Of a stretch of DNA of 64,000 nt, positions 53,919 to 63,596 are shown piece after piece. The stretch is from assembly GCA_009731425.1 (NCBI GenBank), contig AP018794.1, forward strand, positions 434,001 through 498,000, read 5' to 3'. The notes below the pieces were generated by a model that worked only from the letters and a program-made list of their open reading frames with translations, ran no database searches and was not told where the DNA came from. The stretch comes from Lachnospiraceae bacterium KM106-2 (GTDB taxonomy: Bacteria > Bacillota > Clostridia > Lachnospirales > Lachnospiraceae). Position 1 is the stretch's first letter; each line of letters begins with the position of its first letter. The position numbers and the translations under genes were made by a program.

Positions 53919-54368
53919 TTGAAGTTAGAGCTGCAGCAAGACAATCAAGTGAAGGAGACAGAAGTAAGGATCCGTTATGCGCAGATGGATTCTAGAATTG
54001 ATCATATGGTAACGTATATCAGACAGTATGATCACTGTATCGAAGTATCCTTAGAGGGAGAACATATGACACTTCCATTAGAAACAATTTATTATATGGA
54101 TTGTGCAGATGGGAGGACATTTGTTTATGATCAGAGCAAGGTATATGAGTGCAAGCAGACCATAAGACAACTAGCAGAAAATTTAGCGGATACATCCTTT
54201 GTTCAGATCAGTAAAAATTGTATTATGAATACCTCTTATTTAAAGAGCTTTAAACCATATCCAAATCACAGACTTCTGGCGAAAATGAAGAATAATGAAA
54301 AGTTAATCGTTTCTAGAAAATATATTGATCAAGTGAAAGAGAGCATTAGGAGGGGATGGAATGCGTAA
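53919..54368 (+). CDS. LytTR-domain regulator
   Basis: A 149-residue protein whose residues 40-145 are a LytTR DNA-binding domain (IYYMDCADGRTFVYDQSKVYECKQTIRQLAENLADTSFVQISKNCIMNTSYLKSF, NEKLIVSRKYI). The TTG start has AGGAGGTGAAAG upstream. It overlaps the DUF3021 gene; this regulator/membrane pair is a known clostridial arrangement in which the membrane partner may control the regulator. Confidence 0.9.
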   Translation: MKLELQQDNQVKETEVRIRYAQMDSRIDHMVTYIRQYDHCIEVSLEGEHMTLPLETIYYMDCADGRTFVYDQSKVYECKQTIRQLAENLADTSFVQISKNCIMNTSYLKSFKPYPNHRLLAKMKNNEKLIVSRKYIDQVKESIRRGWNA

Positions 54369-54786
54369 ATGGGTGGAAGTCTATATTCCGGCATTATGTA
54401 TGGGATTTACTTTTATTATATGCGGGATATGTCTATCGGAACTATTTGCCGGTAATGAGTCAAGAGAATTTGCTCTATGGATATTAGAATTCCTTGGATT
54501 TTTAGCCCTTACTATGATCGTAGATATGCTAATCAGCAATATTGATTTTAAGACTTATACTGGGCATCTTCTTGCTGAGATGGCAGCATGTTACCCACTT
54601 TTGTTATTAGCATGTTATCTCGGTCATTGGATCGGATTCCGTTTTTATCCTATCCTCCTTGTTTCCTTGATCTATGTGATCTGCATGGGATTGATTCATC
54701 TGTATTATTATGAAATGTCGAAAAGACAGGCAGAGGAACTCAATGAGATGCTGAGGAATGGAGGAAAAGATGGGAAATCCAATTAG
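54361..54786 (+). CDS. DUF3021 membrane protein
   Basis: A 141-residue protein with four helices (VYIPALCMGFTFIICGICLS, FLGFLALTMIVDML, MAACYPLLLLACYLGHWIGF, ILLVSLIYVICMGLIHLYYY) and a charged tail. It overlaps the LytTR gene by eight bases and probably partners with that regulator. Confidence 0.85.
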   Translation: MRKWVEVYIPALCMGFTFIICGICLSELFAGNESREFALWILEFLGFLALTMIVDMLISNIDFKTYTGHLLAEMAACYPLLLLACYLGHWIGFRFYPILLVSLIYVICMGLIHLYYYEMSKRQAEELNEMLRNGGKDGKSN

Positions 54787-55387
54787 TTTTCATAATATTG
54801 TGGAGTATGATGTGTTTCAAATAACGTTTCTTTGTCTAGTCTTAATGGAGAGCATTATCTGGTTTATGACATCCAGTCCGTTTCGAAAAGAAAAGGCAAA
54901 GAAGTCATCGGATCACGGAAGTATGATATTGATCATGGCAGGATTCTATATTTGTATCTATATTAGTATAAAGGCGGTTAGTCAGGATATGGTAGCTGCC
55001 ATTCGAAATCTTGTCCTGCCAGCCTTTCTATCCTATATCGGAATTGGAGTGGTATGGATTGGGATTGTTGTTCGTATCATGGCGGTACTTAAGTTAAAGA
55101 AGGCTTTTACTTATAATGTTCAAGTGGCAGATGAACAAAATCTGATTACAGATGGATTGTATCACATTGTACGAAATCCAGCGTACACAGGAAGTGTGAT
55201 CAGTCTGATCGGAATTGCCTTAGCATTTCGAAATATAGTAGCAATTATCCTGGTTATCGGTATCTGCCGTTTCTGCTATGGAAAACGGATCCAGATTGAA
55301 GAGAAGGCACTAAAAAATGAGTTTACCAATGAGTTTATCGCCTATTGTAACAGAACGAAATATCGGGTGATCCCTTTTATTTGGTAA
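54770..55387 (+). CDS. Isoprenylcysteine carboxyl methyltransferase-family protein
   Basis: A 205-residue membrane protein with about five helices and the ICMT-type C-terminus: ITDGLYHIVRNPAYTGSVISLIGIALAF followed by CYGKRIQIEEKALKNEF. ATG 54770 with GGAGG is preferred over 54758. Bacterial members methylate unknown acceptors; no substrate can be named. Confidence 0.85.
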   Translation: MGNPISFHNIVEYDVFQITFLCLVLMESIIWFMTSSPFRKEKAKKSSDHGSMILIMAGFYICIYISIKAVSQDMVAAIRNLVLPAFLSYIGIGVVWIGIVVRIMAVLKLKKAFTYNVQVADEQNLITDGLYHIVRNPAYTGSVISLIGIALAFRNIVAIILVIGICRFCYGKRIQIEEKALKNEFTNEFIAYCNRTKYRVIPFIW

Positions 55388-55434
55388 ATGAATGACAAAA
55401 GTTCATTGACATATATTCATTCGAAGAGTATAGT
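55387..55434 (+). promoter_or_regulatory. Promoter and inverted repeat before the TetR gene
   Basis: AATGAA (55387) and TTCATT (55402) are inverted. TTGACA (55406) and TATAGT (55429) are 17 bases apart, and the repeat overlaps the -35 box, consistent with autorepression. TGAATGAATG recurs at 56081 before the SDR gene. Confidence 0.6.
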
Positions 55435-55469
55435 GATTATCAAAGAGATAAAAAGGCAGGTGATCTTAA

Positions 55470-56033
55470 GTGAGAATATCCAAAGATCCTGAAGTGAGAA
55501 AGCAAGAGATTCTAGCAGCAGCCATGGAACTCTTTGATGAAAAGGGCTATGAAGCGACGACAATGACGGATATCGCTAAGCGAGTCGGAGTCGTGTCTGG
55601 TTTATGCTATCGCTATTTTAAATCGAAACATGAACTTTATGAGACTGCGATACAGTCATATGTGACAGAGTGTTCTGCAGAAATGATCAAAGTACTTACT
55701 CGCGATGAGGAAAACTTAGAAGTTTATTTTAAGCTATTAGAGAATAGTTTTCTAAAATCAGATGGAAAAGAAATGTATCATGATTTTTTTCATAAGAAAG
55801 GGAATGAAATGTTCAATGCACAGATGAGTTGTGCGATGTGTGATCATGTAGGACCTTATATGGAACAGTTTCTTGAGAGAATGCAGGAAAAAGGAATGAT
55901 CAAAGTTACAGATTGCAGGGCAGCTTCTGGTTTTCTGCTATATGGCCAGATCCCGATCCTAAATGATGAGTCTCTATCATCAGAAGAAAAGGTAGAGCGG
56001 GTCATAGAACTGATAAAAAAGGTAATATATTAG
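55470..56033 (+). CDS. TetR/AcrR-family regulator
   Basis: A 187-residue protein with an N-terminal TetR helix-turn-helix (RKQEILAAAMELFDEKGYEATTMTDIAKRVGVVSGLCYRYFKSKHELY) and a helical effector domain. The GTG start has AGGTGATC upstream. It precedes the SDR gene and probably regulates it, as shared TGAATGA motifs suggest. Confidence 0.92.
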   Translation: MRISKDPEVRKQEILAAAMELFDEKGYEATTMTDIAKRVGVVSGLCYRYFKSKHELYETAIQSYVTECSAEMIKVLTRDEENLEVYFKLLENSFLKSDGKEMYHDFFHKKGNEMFNAQMSCAMCDHVGPYMEQFLERMQEKGMIKVTDCRAASGFLLYGQIPILNDESLSSEEKVERVIELIKKVIY

Positions 56034-56040
56034 GTTGATT

Positions 56041-56070
56041 AGAATGTGTTAGGGCACATTCTAATTTTTT
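56041..56070 (+). terminator. Terminator after the TetR gene
   Basis: AGAATGTG pairs with CACATTCT around TTAGGG, followed by AATTTTTT. Confidence 0.85.
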
Positions 56071-56128
56071 AAATCTCGAGTGAATGAATGTCAATGACAA
56101 ATATTTAGTGAGAAAAGGAGAATCGATT

Positions 56129-56917
56129 ATGAAAGGAAAGGTATTAATTACAGGTGCAACCAGTGGACTAGGTTTGGGATTTGCTACGGAGTATGCTAGC
56201 CAAGGATATGATCTGATCGTCACAGGACGAAGGAAGGAAAAGATCGAAGCTAATATGGATGCCATCCGAAAGAAATATGGAGTAAAGGTTAAAGTCATAT
56301 TAGTTGATCTATCTTCCGAAGAGGGGCTTACTTATTTATTGCAGGAGATTGCAGGAGAGGAAATTCAGGTATTGATCAATAATGCTGGTTTTGGATTGAA
56401 ACCATGTTTTTCTGATCTTAGTGAGGATCAACTTAACCGCATGTTGTTTTTGCAGACAGCCGTTGTTACGAGATTGACGCATGATGTCCTACAGCAGATG
56501 ATACAGCGTAATGAAGGAACGATCATTAATGTATCCAGTGATAGTGCATTTGCCGTAATGCCTCATAATGTGCTTTATGCCTCAACCAAAACTTATATTA
56601 TGACATTTACGGAAGGCCTCTACATGGAACTCGTGGACACTAACATTAAGGTACAGGTGATCTGTCCGGGATTTATCGATAGTGATTTTCATGAGAATGC
56701 CCAAATGAAGGTAAATAAGGCTCGAAAAGGATTTATGAAATTCCATAGTCCAGAAGAAATTATTGCAAAATCAAAAAAGGATCTAGAAAGAGGACGTATT
56801 GTATGTAAGCCATCGAGAGATGTAAAAGTAATTGCCTTACTTTCACGAATACTTCCAAGAAGGTGGTTTTACAAGATCATACTTTCCATGGCATCGAAAT
56901 TAATGCATAAAAAGTAG
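56129..56917 (+). CDS. Short-chain dehydrogenase/reductase
   Basis: A 262-residue SDR. NAD(P)-binding GATSGLGLGFATEYAS, NNAGFG, catalytic Ser in INVSSDSAF and YASTK (Tyr-x-x-x-Lys). ATG 56129 with AAAGGAG upstream is preferred. The basic residues after the Gly motif (GRRKEK) suggest NADP(H). Substrate unknown. Confidence 0.92.
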   Translation: MKGKVLITGATSGLGLGFATEYASQGYDLIVTGRRKEKIEANMDAIRKKYGVKVKVILVDLSSEEGLTYLLQEIAGEEIQVLINNAGFGLKPCFSDLSEDQLNRMLFLQTAVVTRLTHDVLQQMIQRNEGTIINVSSDSAFAVMPHNVLYASTKTYIMTFTEGLYMELVDTNIKVQVICPGFIDSDFHENAQMKVNKARKGFMKFHSPEEIIAKSKKDLERGRIVCKPSRDVKVIALLSRILPRRWFYKIILSMASKLMHKK

Positions 56918-56925
56918 GAGAAGGA

Positions 56926-57180
56926 GGTCCTAGAGAAAGTTACGATGTGATCTATATTTTTTACGCACTTGATGAGGTTACTTATGAGTTAATAGAAGGT
57001 ATTATTAAGGAATTCTATCGTCTATTAAAAAACGATGGAAGGCTGGTGATAAAGGAGCCAAAGCGAAAGGGTGATGGTATGCCGGCAGAAGAGATTGAGA
57101 ATCTTATGAGTCAACAAGGGTTTTATAAAAAGACGGCAATACAGGATAAGGATACTTTTACGGCAGAATATCGAAAGTAA
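56926..57180 (+). pseudogene. SAM-methyltransferase C-terminal fragment
   Basis: The sequence reads SYDVIYIFYALDEVTYE, then IIKEFYRLLKNDGRLVIKEPKRKGDG, then LMSQQGFYKKT: strand 4 to the C-terminus of a class I methyltransferase. The SAM-binding motif I is absent and the frame opens directly after the SDR gene with AGGAGG but no proper start except GTG 56947. It is a 5'-truncated relic. Confidence 0.6.
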
Positions 57181-57269
57181 GTGTCCTTTGTTAGGAAGTC
57201 AGAAATTGAATAGAAAGTAAGCGAAACAGGAAATAATATACAGTAATATCAGAATGAGAGAGGGTTAAA

Positions 57270-58862
57270 ATGATGAGAAAACAGGTATCTTATTTCCTTG
57301 TTTTTTTGCTGGCGGCGACCATTTTTACGGGCTGTGCCAAGGAACCAAAATCAGAGGCTAGTGAACCTAAGAATACGCCAAAAGAAAAGGCAAAGGCTAT
57401 GGCTACGATGGCACCAACGACGAGTAAATCATTAGCGTTTCCTACCGAAGACTACGAGGAGCAGACGGAGACAGTGCCTACCTCAGCAGGTGAGAGGGTT
57501 GTTACTTATCGGTACTATAAACATATCTGCTATGTGAAGCAGCCGGTAGATTCGGATTATCAAAGCATGGATGTTAAAGTACCGATTAGAATTGATAATG
57601 AAGAGATTGATGCAAGCGAGGCCCCTATTCTATTTGCTAATTCAGTAGGTGGTTATCTATCTGCAAGTAATGCTGATACGGAAGGAAACAACCAATTTAC
57701 GGAAGATATTAGGACGGAAGAGGAGAAGGCTTCAGGAAAGCAAGATCCGATGAAACGAGCATCGAAGGATGAACTTAATATTAATAATAAGCTAGCCTTA
57801 GCAGCAGGTTATGTGGTCGTAGAGCCAGGCTGTCGTGGCAGGGACAATCAGGACAAAGATGAGAAATTCTACGGGAAAGCGCCAGCAGCTGTAGTTGATC
57901 TAAAAGCAGCGATCCGTTATCTACATTACAATGATGAGACAATGCCAGGAAATGCAGATTATATTATCACAACAGGTACAAGTGCAGGTGGCGCCATATC
58001 AGCTGTCTTAGGAGCATCCGGTGATAGTATTCTTTATGAAGATGCATTAAATAAACTAGGTGCTGCAAATGCAAGTGACAAAGTGTATGCCTGTGCTTGC
58101 TATTGTCCAATTACGGATCTAAATCATGCTGACATGGCATATGAGTGGATGTTTGGAACGAGTAAAGTAGAAGGAAAACTAGTAGATCAGAATATGTCTA
58201 AGGAACTGAAGGCTGCATTCCGAGAATACCAGCAGTCTTTGATGTTGGAAGGAAAAAATCATTATGGAGTCTTGAGCGCAGATAATTATAGCGATTATTT
58301 ATTACAAGAGTATCTCATTCCAGCAGCCAATCGCTATCTAAAGAATTTGACTGACAGTGAGAGAGCGACCTATTTAAAGAATAATCCTTGGATCATTTGG
58401 AAAGAGGATAATGCTAGTTTTACCTTTGCGGATTATCAGTCTCATATTGGAAGAAGCAAGCAGTTGCCGGCTTTTGATGCACTAGATCTATCGACGGCTG
58501 AAAATAGTCTGTTTGGGACAAATACAACGAATGCGAGACATTTTACTAAGTTTAGCATTGATAATACGACCGTTGTGGCAAATGAAGTGATCGATCTCTC
58601 TTTAGAAGATACGATCAATATGATGAATCCCATGTATTTTATTGATAAGCAGAATAAGACATGCGCGGATTATTGGTGGATCCGATATGGAACCAGTGAT
58701 ACGAATACCTCACTTCCGGTTATTGTGAATCTGGCAACGGCATTAGAGAATACGGGCCATCAAGTTGATCTGAGTATGTATTGGGATGGCGGTCACGGTG
58801 CCAATGAAGATCCAGAAGAATTCATCGCATGGATCGGGCAAGTGACAGGGTATCCAGAATAA
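57270..58862 (+). CDS. Tannase-like (subtype B) lipoprotein esterase
   Basis: A 530-residue protein with a lipoprotein signal (LAATIFTGC). The catalytic domain has the tannase signature TTGTSAGGAISAVLGASGD (nucleophile Ser), followed by CYCPITDLNHADMAYEWMFG, and ends with WDGGHGANEDPEEFIAWIG (His). Tannases cleave gallate esters of plant tannins outside the cell. The Ala/Lys/Thr-rich linker 25-70 tethers it to the membrane. Confidence 0.85.
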   Translation: MMRKQVSYFLVFLLAATIFTGCAKEPKSEASEPKNTPKEKAKAMATMAPTTSKSLAFPTEDYEEQTETVPTSAGERVVTYRYYKHICYVKQPVDSDYQSMDVKVPIRIDNEEIDASEAPILFANSVGGYLSASNADTEGNNQFTEDIRTEEEKASGKQDPMKRASKDELNINNKLALAAGYVVVEPGCRGRDNQDKDEKFYGKAPAAVVDLKAAIRYLHYNDETMPGNADYIITTGTSAGGAISAVLGASGDSILYEDALNKLGAANASDKVYACACYCPITDLNHADMAYEWMFGTSKVEGKLVDQNMSKELKAAFREYQQSLMLEGKNHYGVLSADNYSDYLLQEYLIPAANRYLKNLTDSERATYLKNNPWIIWKEDNASFTFADYQSHIGRSKQLPAFDALDLSTAENSLFGTNTTNARHFTKFSIDNTTVVANEVIDLSLEDTINMMNPMYFIDKQNKTCADYWWIRYGTSDTNTSLPVIVNLATALENTGHQVDLSMYWDGGHGANEDPEEFIAWIGQVTGYPE

Positions 58863-58866
58863 TAGG

Positions 58867-58914
58867 AAGATAGTTCTTTGTAGACAGCAGGTCATCGAAG
58901 GACTATCTTTTTTT
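58867..58914 (+). terminator. Terminator after the tannase-like gene
   Basis: AAGATAGTTCTT pairs with AAGGACTATCTT (one mismatch) across a loop, followed by seven T. Confidence 0.9.
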
Positions 58915-58963
58915 CTTGCGTCTAATATCTTGATAAGGTATCCTTGAAAAAGGGAGGGATGAT

Positions 58964-59635
58964 ATGAAGACGATATTAGTTGCGGATGATGAACTAGATA
59001 TTCGAATTATGCTAAAAGAGTATTTAGAACTGGAGGGCTACTTTGTGATAACGGCAGGAAATGGTGCAGAGACGATCAAACAAGTAGCGAAAAATCCTGA
59101 TCTTATTTTATTAGACATTAATATGCCAGATATAGATGGATTTACCGTTTGCGAGAAAATTAGAGATTATTTATCTTGTCCGATCCTATTTTTGACGGCA
59201 AGAACCGAGGAGATGGATAAGGTAAATGGATTTCGTGCCGGTGGCGATGATTATATTGTGAAACCGTTCGGAATTGAAGAACTATTAGCCAGAGTAAAGG
59301 CACATTTAAGACGCGAGGAGCGTTCCAAATTAAATCATCATATTTATATGAATGGAGACTTGGTTGTTGATTTTAGCTCACATGTTGTAACAATAGATGG
59401 AGAAGAGATAGTATTGACAAACACCGAATATAAGATTGTTGAATTTTTAATCACTCATGCAGGACGAGTGTTTGATAAAGAGCAAATCTATGAGAAAGTT
59501 CGAGGATATGATGGAGATGCCGATGCTACCATTGTTACTGAACATATTAGACGAATCCGAAAGAAGATGAAAGTTCAAGAAAATAACGAGTACATAAAGA
59601 CGGTCTGGGGAGTGGGTTACAAATGGATTGGTTAG
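58964..59635 (+). CDS. OmpR-family response regulator
   Basis: A receiver domain (Asp51 in LLDINMPDIDG, Lys in YIVKPFG) and a winged-helix output domain (YKIVEFLITHAGRVFDKEQIYEKVRGYDGDADATIVTEHIRRIRKKM). It overlaps the sensor kinase gene by 13 bases. With the downstream ABC genes it likely controls an export system. Confidence 0.93.
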   Translation: MKTILVADDELDIRIMLKEYLELEGYFVITAGNGAETIKQVAKNPDLILLDINMPDIDGFTVCEKIRDYLSCPILFLTARTEEMDKVNGFRAGGDDYIVKPFGIEELLARVKAHLRREERSKLNHHIYMNGDLVVDFSSHVVTIDGEEIVLTNTEYKIVEFLITHAGRVFDKEQIYEKVRGYDGDADATIVTEHIRRIRKKMKVQENNEYIKTVWGVGYKWIG

Positions 59636-60807
59636 AGGAACAATATCTGAGAGTGAAAGCTTATTTTACCCGTAGCAGCCTGATCAAAAGTCTGATCTTT
59701 TATTGTCTTACCGGTATGGTAAGTGCAGTAATATTAAGTTTGTTCGTGAACAATATCTGTAGTTCCTGGCTCGCAGCCTTACTTAAGCACTATAAGACCG
59801 CTTGGTATTATAGTAATGGTGGATTGGGATATGAGGTTTTAGGAATTCCAAATGGAGTTAAAAAGTGGATCTATCTCTGTTTATATATCAAAAGATATTC
59901 CTTGGTGGTTAATCTAGTTATCATGCAGATCTTAAGTATTACATTATGTTATAAACAGAAGATGAAATCGGTCTTTCAAGCAATTAACGAACAGATGAAT
60001 TACATCAAGGCAGGAGATTATAGTCATCAGATTGCGATTCAGGGAGAAAATGAACTGGAGCAATTAAGTGGAGAAGTTGATCTGTTGTGTAAACTGCTAC
60101 TGGAAGAGAAACGCCAGAGATGGAACGAGGACGAGGAACAGAGAACGGTAAATGCAGCTTTTGCACATGATATTCGAACGCCATTAACGGTGATCAAAGG
60201 GTATACAGAGTTTTTGCTAAAATATATACCAGAGGGTAAAGTGAGCGAGGAGAAATTACTAGAGAAGTTATCGATCATGCAGGCACAAGAGATACGTCTG
60301 TTTGAATTCTCAAAGACCATGACAACGATTCAAGCAATGGAAAAATGGGAGTTAAAATGCAAGAATATTGGAATGGACGAGTTGATCCGGCAAATTGATC
60401 AATCCATAAATGGGGTCAAAGAAACAACGACCAAACGAATTGAAGTGGATTTTGATTTAGAAGAGAAGCAGGACATATTACTTGATGAGCATTTGGTTTT
60501 GGAAGTAATGGAGAATCTTATGAACAATGCAATACGATATGCTACAGAGCAAATTCATATTTTAATTGAAGAAAAGGATAGTTTCTTATGGATCCATGTG
60601 AGCGATGATGGTCCAGGATTTTCAACCAATGCGTTAAGACACGCATCTGAAGTGTATTTTAGTGAGGCAGATAAAAATAGCGAACATTTTGGGATTGGAC
60701 TTACAATTGCAAGAATGCTTTGCAAAAAACATAAAGGAAATCTTTATCTTATTAATGGAGTAGAATCGGGTGCAATTTGTTCAGGATCTATTTATATCTC
60801 CAGATAG
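59623..60807 (+). CDS. Sensor histidine kinase
   Basis: A 394-residue kinase with two N-terminal membrane helices (about 20-45 and 92-115), a HAMP-like stretch, the phospho-acceptor His182 in NAAFAHDIRTPLTVIKGYTEF, an N box (EVMENLMNNAIRYA) and G boxes (VSDDGPGF, GIGLTIAR). It pairs with the preceding response regulator. The external loop of about 45 residues may sense a peptide or antibiotic. Confidence 0.92.
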   Translation: MDWLEEQYLRVKAYFTRSSLIKSLIFYCLTGMVSAVILSLFVNNICSSWLAALLKHYKTAWYYSNGGLGYEVLGIPNGVKKWIYLCLYIKRYSLVVNLVIMQILSITLCYKQKMKSVFQAINEQMNYIKAGDYSHQIAIQGENELEQLSGEVDLLCKLLLEEKRQRWNEDEEQRTVNAAFAHDIRTPLTVIKGYTEFLLKYIPEGKVSEEKLLEKLSIMQAQEIRLFEFSKTMTTIQAMEKWELKCKNIGMDELIRQIDQSINGVKETTTKRIEVDFDLEEKQDILLDEHLVLEVMENLMNNAIRYATEQIHILIEEKDSFLWIHVSDDGPGFSTNALRHASEVYFSEADKNSEHFGIGLTIARMLCKKHKGNLYLINGVESGAICSGSIYISR

Positions 60808-60864
60808 ATAATTTGTAGAGATTTTATTGCTATACTCTTTTTTAGAAAAGAAAGAGAGGACAAA

Positions 60865-61746
60865 ATGATGGAAACAACGATACAGATACATAATTTAACT
60901 AAAAAATATAAATCAACCTGTGCCCTAAATCAGATTAACTTGGAAATTCACCAAGGAATGTTTGGTTTGATCGGACCGAATGGTGCAGGAAAGTCAACCT
61001 TGATGAAGATCCTTGCAACGATACAAAATAAGACAGAGGGAGAGGTTACGATTTGTGGATTACCACTAGAGAAAAGAAGCGAGGTAAGGAGCATGATCGG
61101 GTATTTACCTCAGGAGTTTTCTATGTATGGAAATATGACGGTATATGAGGCGCTTGATTACTTGGCAGTGCTATCAGGTTTAGATCGGAGTACGAGAAAA
61201 AGGCAGATTCCAAAGACATTAGAATTAGTAAATTTAGCTCAACAGGCGGAGGTAAAAGTAAAGTCGTTATCAGGGGGAATGAAACGTCGGCTTGGAATTG
61301 CCCAGGCAATCCTTCATGATCCCAAAGTAATCATTGTTGATGAACCTACCGTGGGTCTAGATCCCGAAGAAAGAGTAAGATTTCGTAATCTATTATGTGA
61401 ATTGGCGGAAAATCGGATTGTACTCCTATCGACTCATATTGTTGCTGATATCGAGGCAACCTGCGATCAAGTTGCAGTTATATCAGAAGGAAATTTGATC
61501 TTTCAAGGTCATATTCAAGAATTATTACAGAAAGTAGATAAGAAAGTCTACTCGGTTGAGATTTCTACGACAGAATTATCTATGATCAAGAAAAAGTATC
61601 TTGTTACAGGGATTCTTACAACAGGGGCTGTCTCACGTGTGAAGATTGTGTCTGACTCGGTTCCCTTACCGAATGCCAAGCAAGTTGAACCAGATGTGGA
61701 AGATGCCTATTTGTATTTTATGCATCAGAAGAACGGGGAGGTGTAA
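60865..61746 (+). CDS. ABC transporter ATP-binding protein
   Basis: A 293-residue protein with Walker A GPNGAGKST, signature LSGGMKRRLGIAQAIL, Walker B VIIVDEPTVGLDPEE and the switch His in LLSTHIVADIEA. The C-terminal 60 residues are a family-typical extension. It starts 57 bases after the kinase and is followed after three bases by the permease genes. Confidence 0.93.
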   Translation: MMETTIQIHNLTKKYKSTCALNQINLEIHQGMFGLIGPNGAGKSTLMKILATIQNKTEGEVTICGLPLEKRSEVRSMIGYLPQEFSMYGNMTVYEALDYLAVLSGLDRSTRKRQIPKTLELVNLAQQAEVKVKSLSGGMKRRLGIAQAILHDPKVIIVDEPTVGLDPEERVRFRNLLCELAENRIVLLSTHIVADIEATCDQVAVISEGNLIFQGHIQELLQKVDKKVYSVEISTTELSMIKKKYLVTGILTTGAVSRVKIVSDSVPLPNAKQVEPDVEDAYLYFMHQKNGEV

Positions 61747-61749
61747 GCT

Positions 61750-62907
61750 TTGCTTTGGTCATTAATCAAAAAAGAGTGTAGTCAGATTGTAAGAAGTTTT
61801 AGCTTTTACCTTTACCTTATTATTTTTATTTTATTTGTAACGAGTCAGTTTGGAGATATTCCACATTTGCAAAAGCCAGTACCGGGATTAAAGGATTATG
61901 GAACTACGAGTAGTAAGGATCCAGAGGTCATTATGAAAGATGGATTAAATAATCTATTTCTTGAGCTTTGTAACAATAAATTTGCAACCTATCCGTTTAT
62001 GATCATTAAAAATGTAAATTTAGATAAGCAGGATTTAGAACGTGCAAAGGAGTATTTTAAGGATTGCACGGGGGTTGAATTTGATCAAGCAAGAGCAGAT
62101 GAAACTTATCAAGTTAAGGTAAAAAAAGATTTAGAATATTCACACTTTTTAAACGATATGAAACAGTTATGTAAGTTAATTGGCTCGGGATCGTACTATG
62201 AAAAAGATAATTTAGAAAACAGAGTGGAACGTCCTATGACATACAAAGAGGCATTAAAAGAGTATGAAGATATCTGTAGGATCGATCATATTACGAATGC
62301 CTATAACCGGGTATTTTGCGATTACGTGGGAATTATTCTGGCAATCTTGCCAATGTTACTTGGTGTAACAAGAGCGGTAAGGGATCGAAGATCCAATGCA
62401 ATCGAGATTATTTATGCGAAACAAATATCCGCGGCTCGCTTGCTTTTAAGCCGTTACTTGGCAAATGTGATCATGACAATGATACCGGTTTACGTTGTGG
62501 GAATTCTTGCTCAGTTACCGATCGTATTTGATGCGAAAGTAGCAAATTTGTCAGTGAGTTACGTTACGTTAATCAAAGATATGACGATTTGGCTGTTACC
62601 AGAGATCATGGTTGTTCTGGCTTGTTCTTCTTTATTGACAGAATTATTCGGAGGACTATTGGCTATTATCGGTCAGACAGTATGGACGATCAGCAGTCTC
62701 GCAAGTTCTATGACGTTAATGGGGCATTTTGGCTATCATTTGATCATACGATGGAATCAAGTTGGATCTAGCAGACTTTTTCTTCAAACAAGAACACAAT
62801 TGTATCAGAATCGAGGATTCTTTTTTGTTTTTTCTATACTATTATTAGCAGCCAACATTGCGATCTATGAGTATAAGAGACGTAGGGGAGGTGTACTGCT
62901 TGGATAG
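61750..62907 (+). CDS. ABC transporter permease with large external loop
   Basis: A 385-residue protein: one N-terminal helix (FSFYLYLIIFILFVTSQFG), a soluble loop of about 150 residues rich in charged residues, then five or six helices (VGIILAILPMLLGV, NVIMTMIPVYVVGILAQLPI, GGLLAIIGQTVWTISSL, FFFVFSILLLAANIAIY). This matches ABC-2-type permeases. It overlaps the next gene by eight bases. Confidence 0.85.
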   Translation: MLWSLIKKECSQIVRSFSFYLYLIIFILFVTSQFGDIPHLQKPVPGLKDYGTTSSKDPEVIMKDGLNNLFLELCNNKFATYPFMIIKNVNLDKQDLERAKEYFKDCTGVEFDQARADETYQVKVKKDLEYSHFLNDMKQLCKLIGSGSYYEKDNLENRVERPMTYKEALKEYEDICRIDHITNAYNRVFCDYVGIILAILPMLLGVTRAVRDRRSNAIEIIYAKQISAARLLLSRYLANVIMTMIPVYVVGILAQLPIVFDAKVANLSVSYVTLIKDMTIWLLPEIMVVLACSSLLTELFGGLLAIIGQTVWTISSLASSMTLMGHFGYHLIIRWNQVGSSRLFLQTRTQLYQNRGFFFVFSILLLAANIAIYEYKRRRGGVLLG

Positions 62908-63517
62908 ATATATCGATTATCTTAAGATCTATCTGCGGAAACAGTATAGCCCCCATATTCTGCTATTGCTGGCTCTCGCCGTTTGTTCCAATGGGGTTAT
63001 GAGTTATGGGAATTTAACGTTGCAGCAGTCAGCAACTGTGTTTGAGATGTATTATCTCTTTATTGGGATCATTCTGTTTACTCCGTTATTTACAGCAGAA
63101 CAGGATGAAAAGATAAGGGAGGTTGTTCTTGCAAAAGAGATGTCCTATTGGAAATTATGTTTGATTCGATTTTTATTTGCGCTTACCGTACTGTTGGTAA
63201 GCACTGCCATGGTCCTGTATGTATTGATCGAAAATGGAAGTCGTACCAATGGCCTTTGTATGTGGTGGATCGCTTGTTGCGAGATGCTATTAGTTGGAGG
63301 AGTCGGCTATATGATTAGTGCGATAACCAATCAGGTTTTAATTGGTTATTTATGCGCGATCTTATATTATTTCGGTTCCATTTATGGAGGAAATAAGCTT
63401 TCTGTATGCAATGTAGCCCAAATGATGGCAGGTAATTATCATGAATGGCCCTATACCTTAGTCATAGGGGCAATGTTATTCACAGCCGGGTTTTACATAA
63501 GAGTGAGGAGAAAATAA
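62900..63517 (+). CDS. ABC-2-type membrane protein, second subunit
   Basis: A 205-residue protein with about six helices. The TTG start at 62900 is chosen because GGGGAGGTG lies upstream. It overlaps the previous permease gene and is likely the partner subunit. ABC-2 exporters next to two-component systems often confer resistance to peptides or lantibiotics. Confidence 0.8.
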   Translation: MDRYIDYLKIYLRKQYSPHILLLLALAVCSNGVMSYGNLTLQQSATVFEMYYLFIGIILFTPLFTAEQDEKIREVVLAKEMSYWKLCLIRFLFALTVLLVSTAMVLYVLIENGSRTNGLCMWWIACCEMLLVGGVGYMISAITNQVLIGYLCAILYYFGSIYGGNKLSVCNVAQMMAGNYHEWPYTLVIGAMLFTAGFYIRVRRK

Positions 63518-63596
63518 TCAAGACCTATCTTGCAAAAATCCCTTAGAACTGTTACATTAGTAAAATGAATTGTGTAAATAGAAAGGGGATTTTGTC

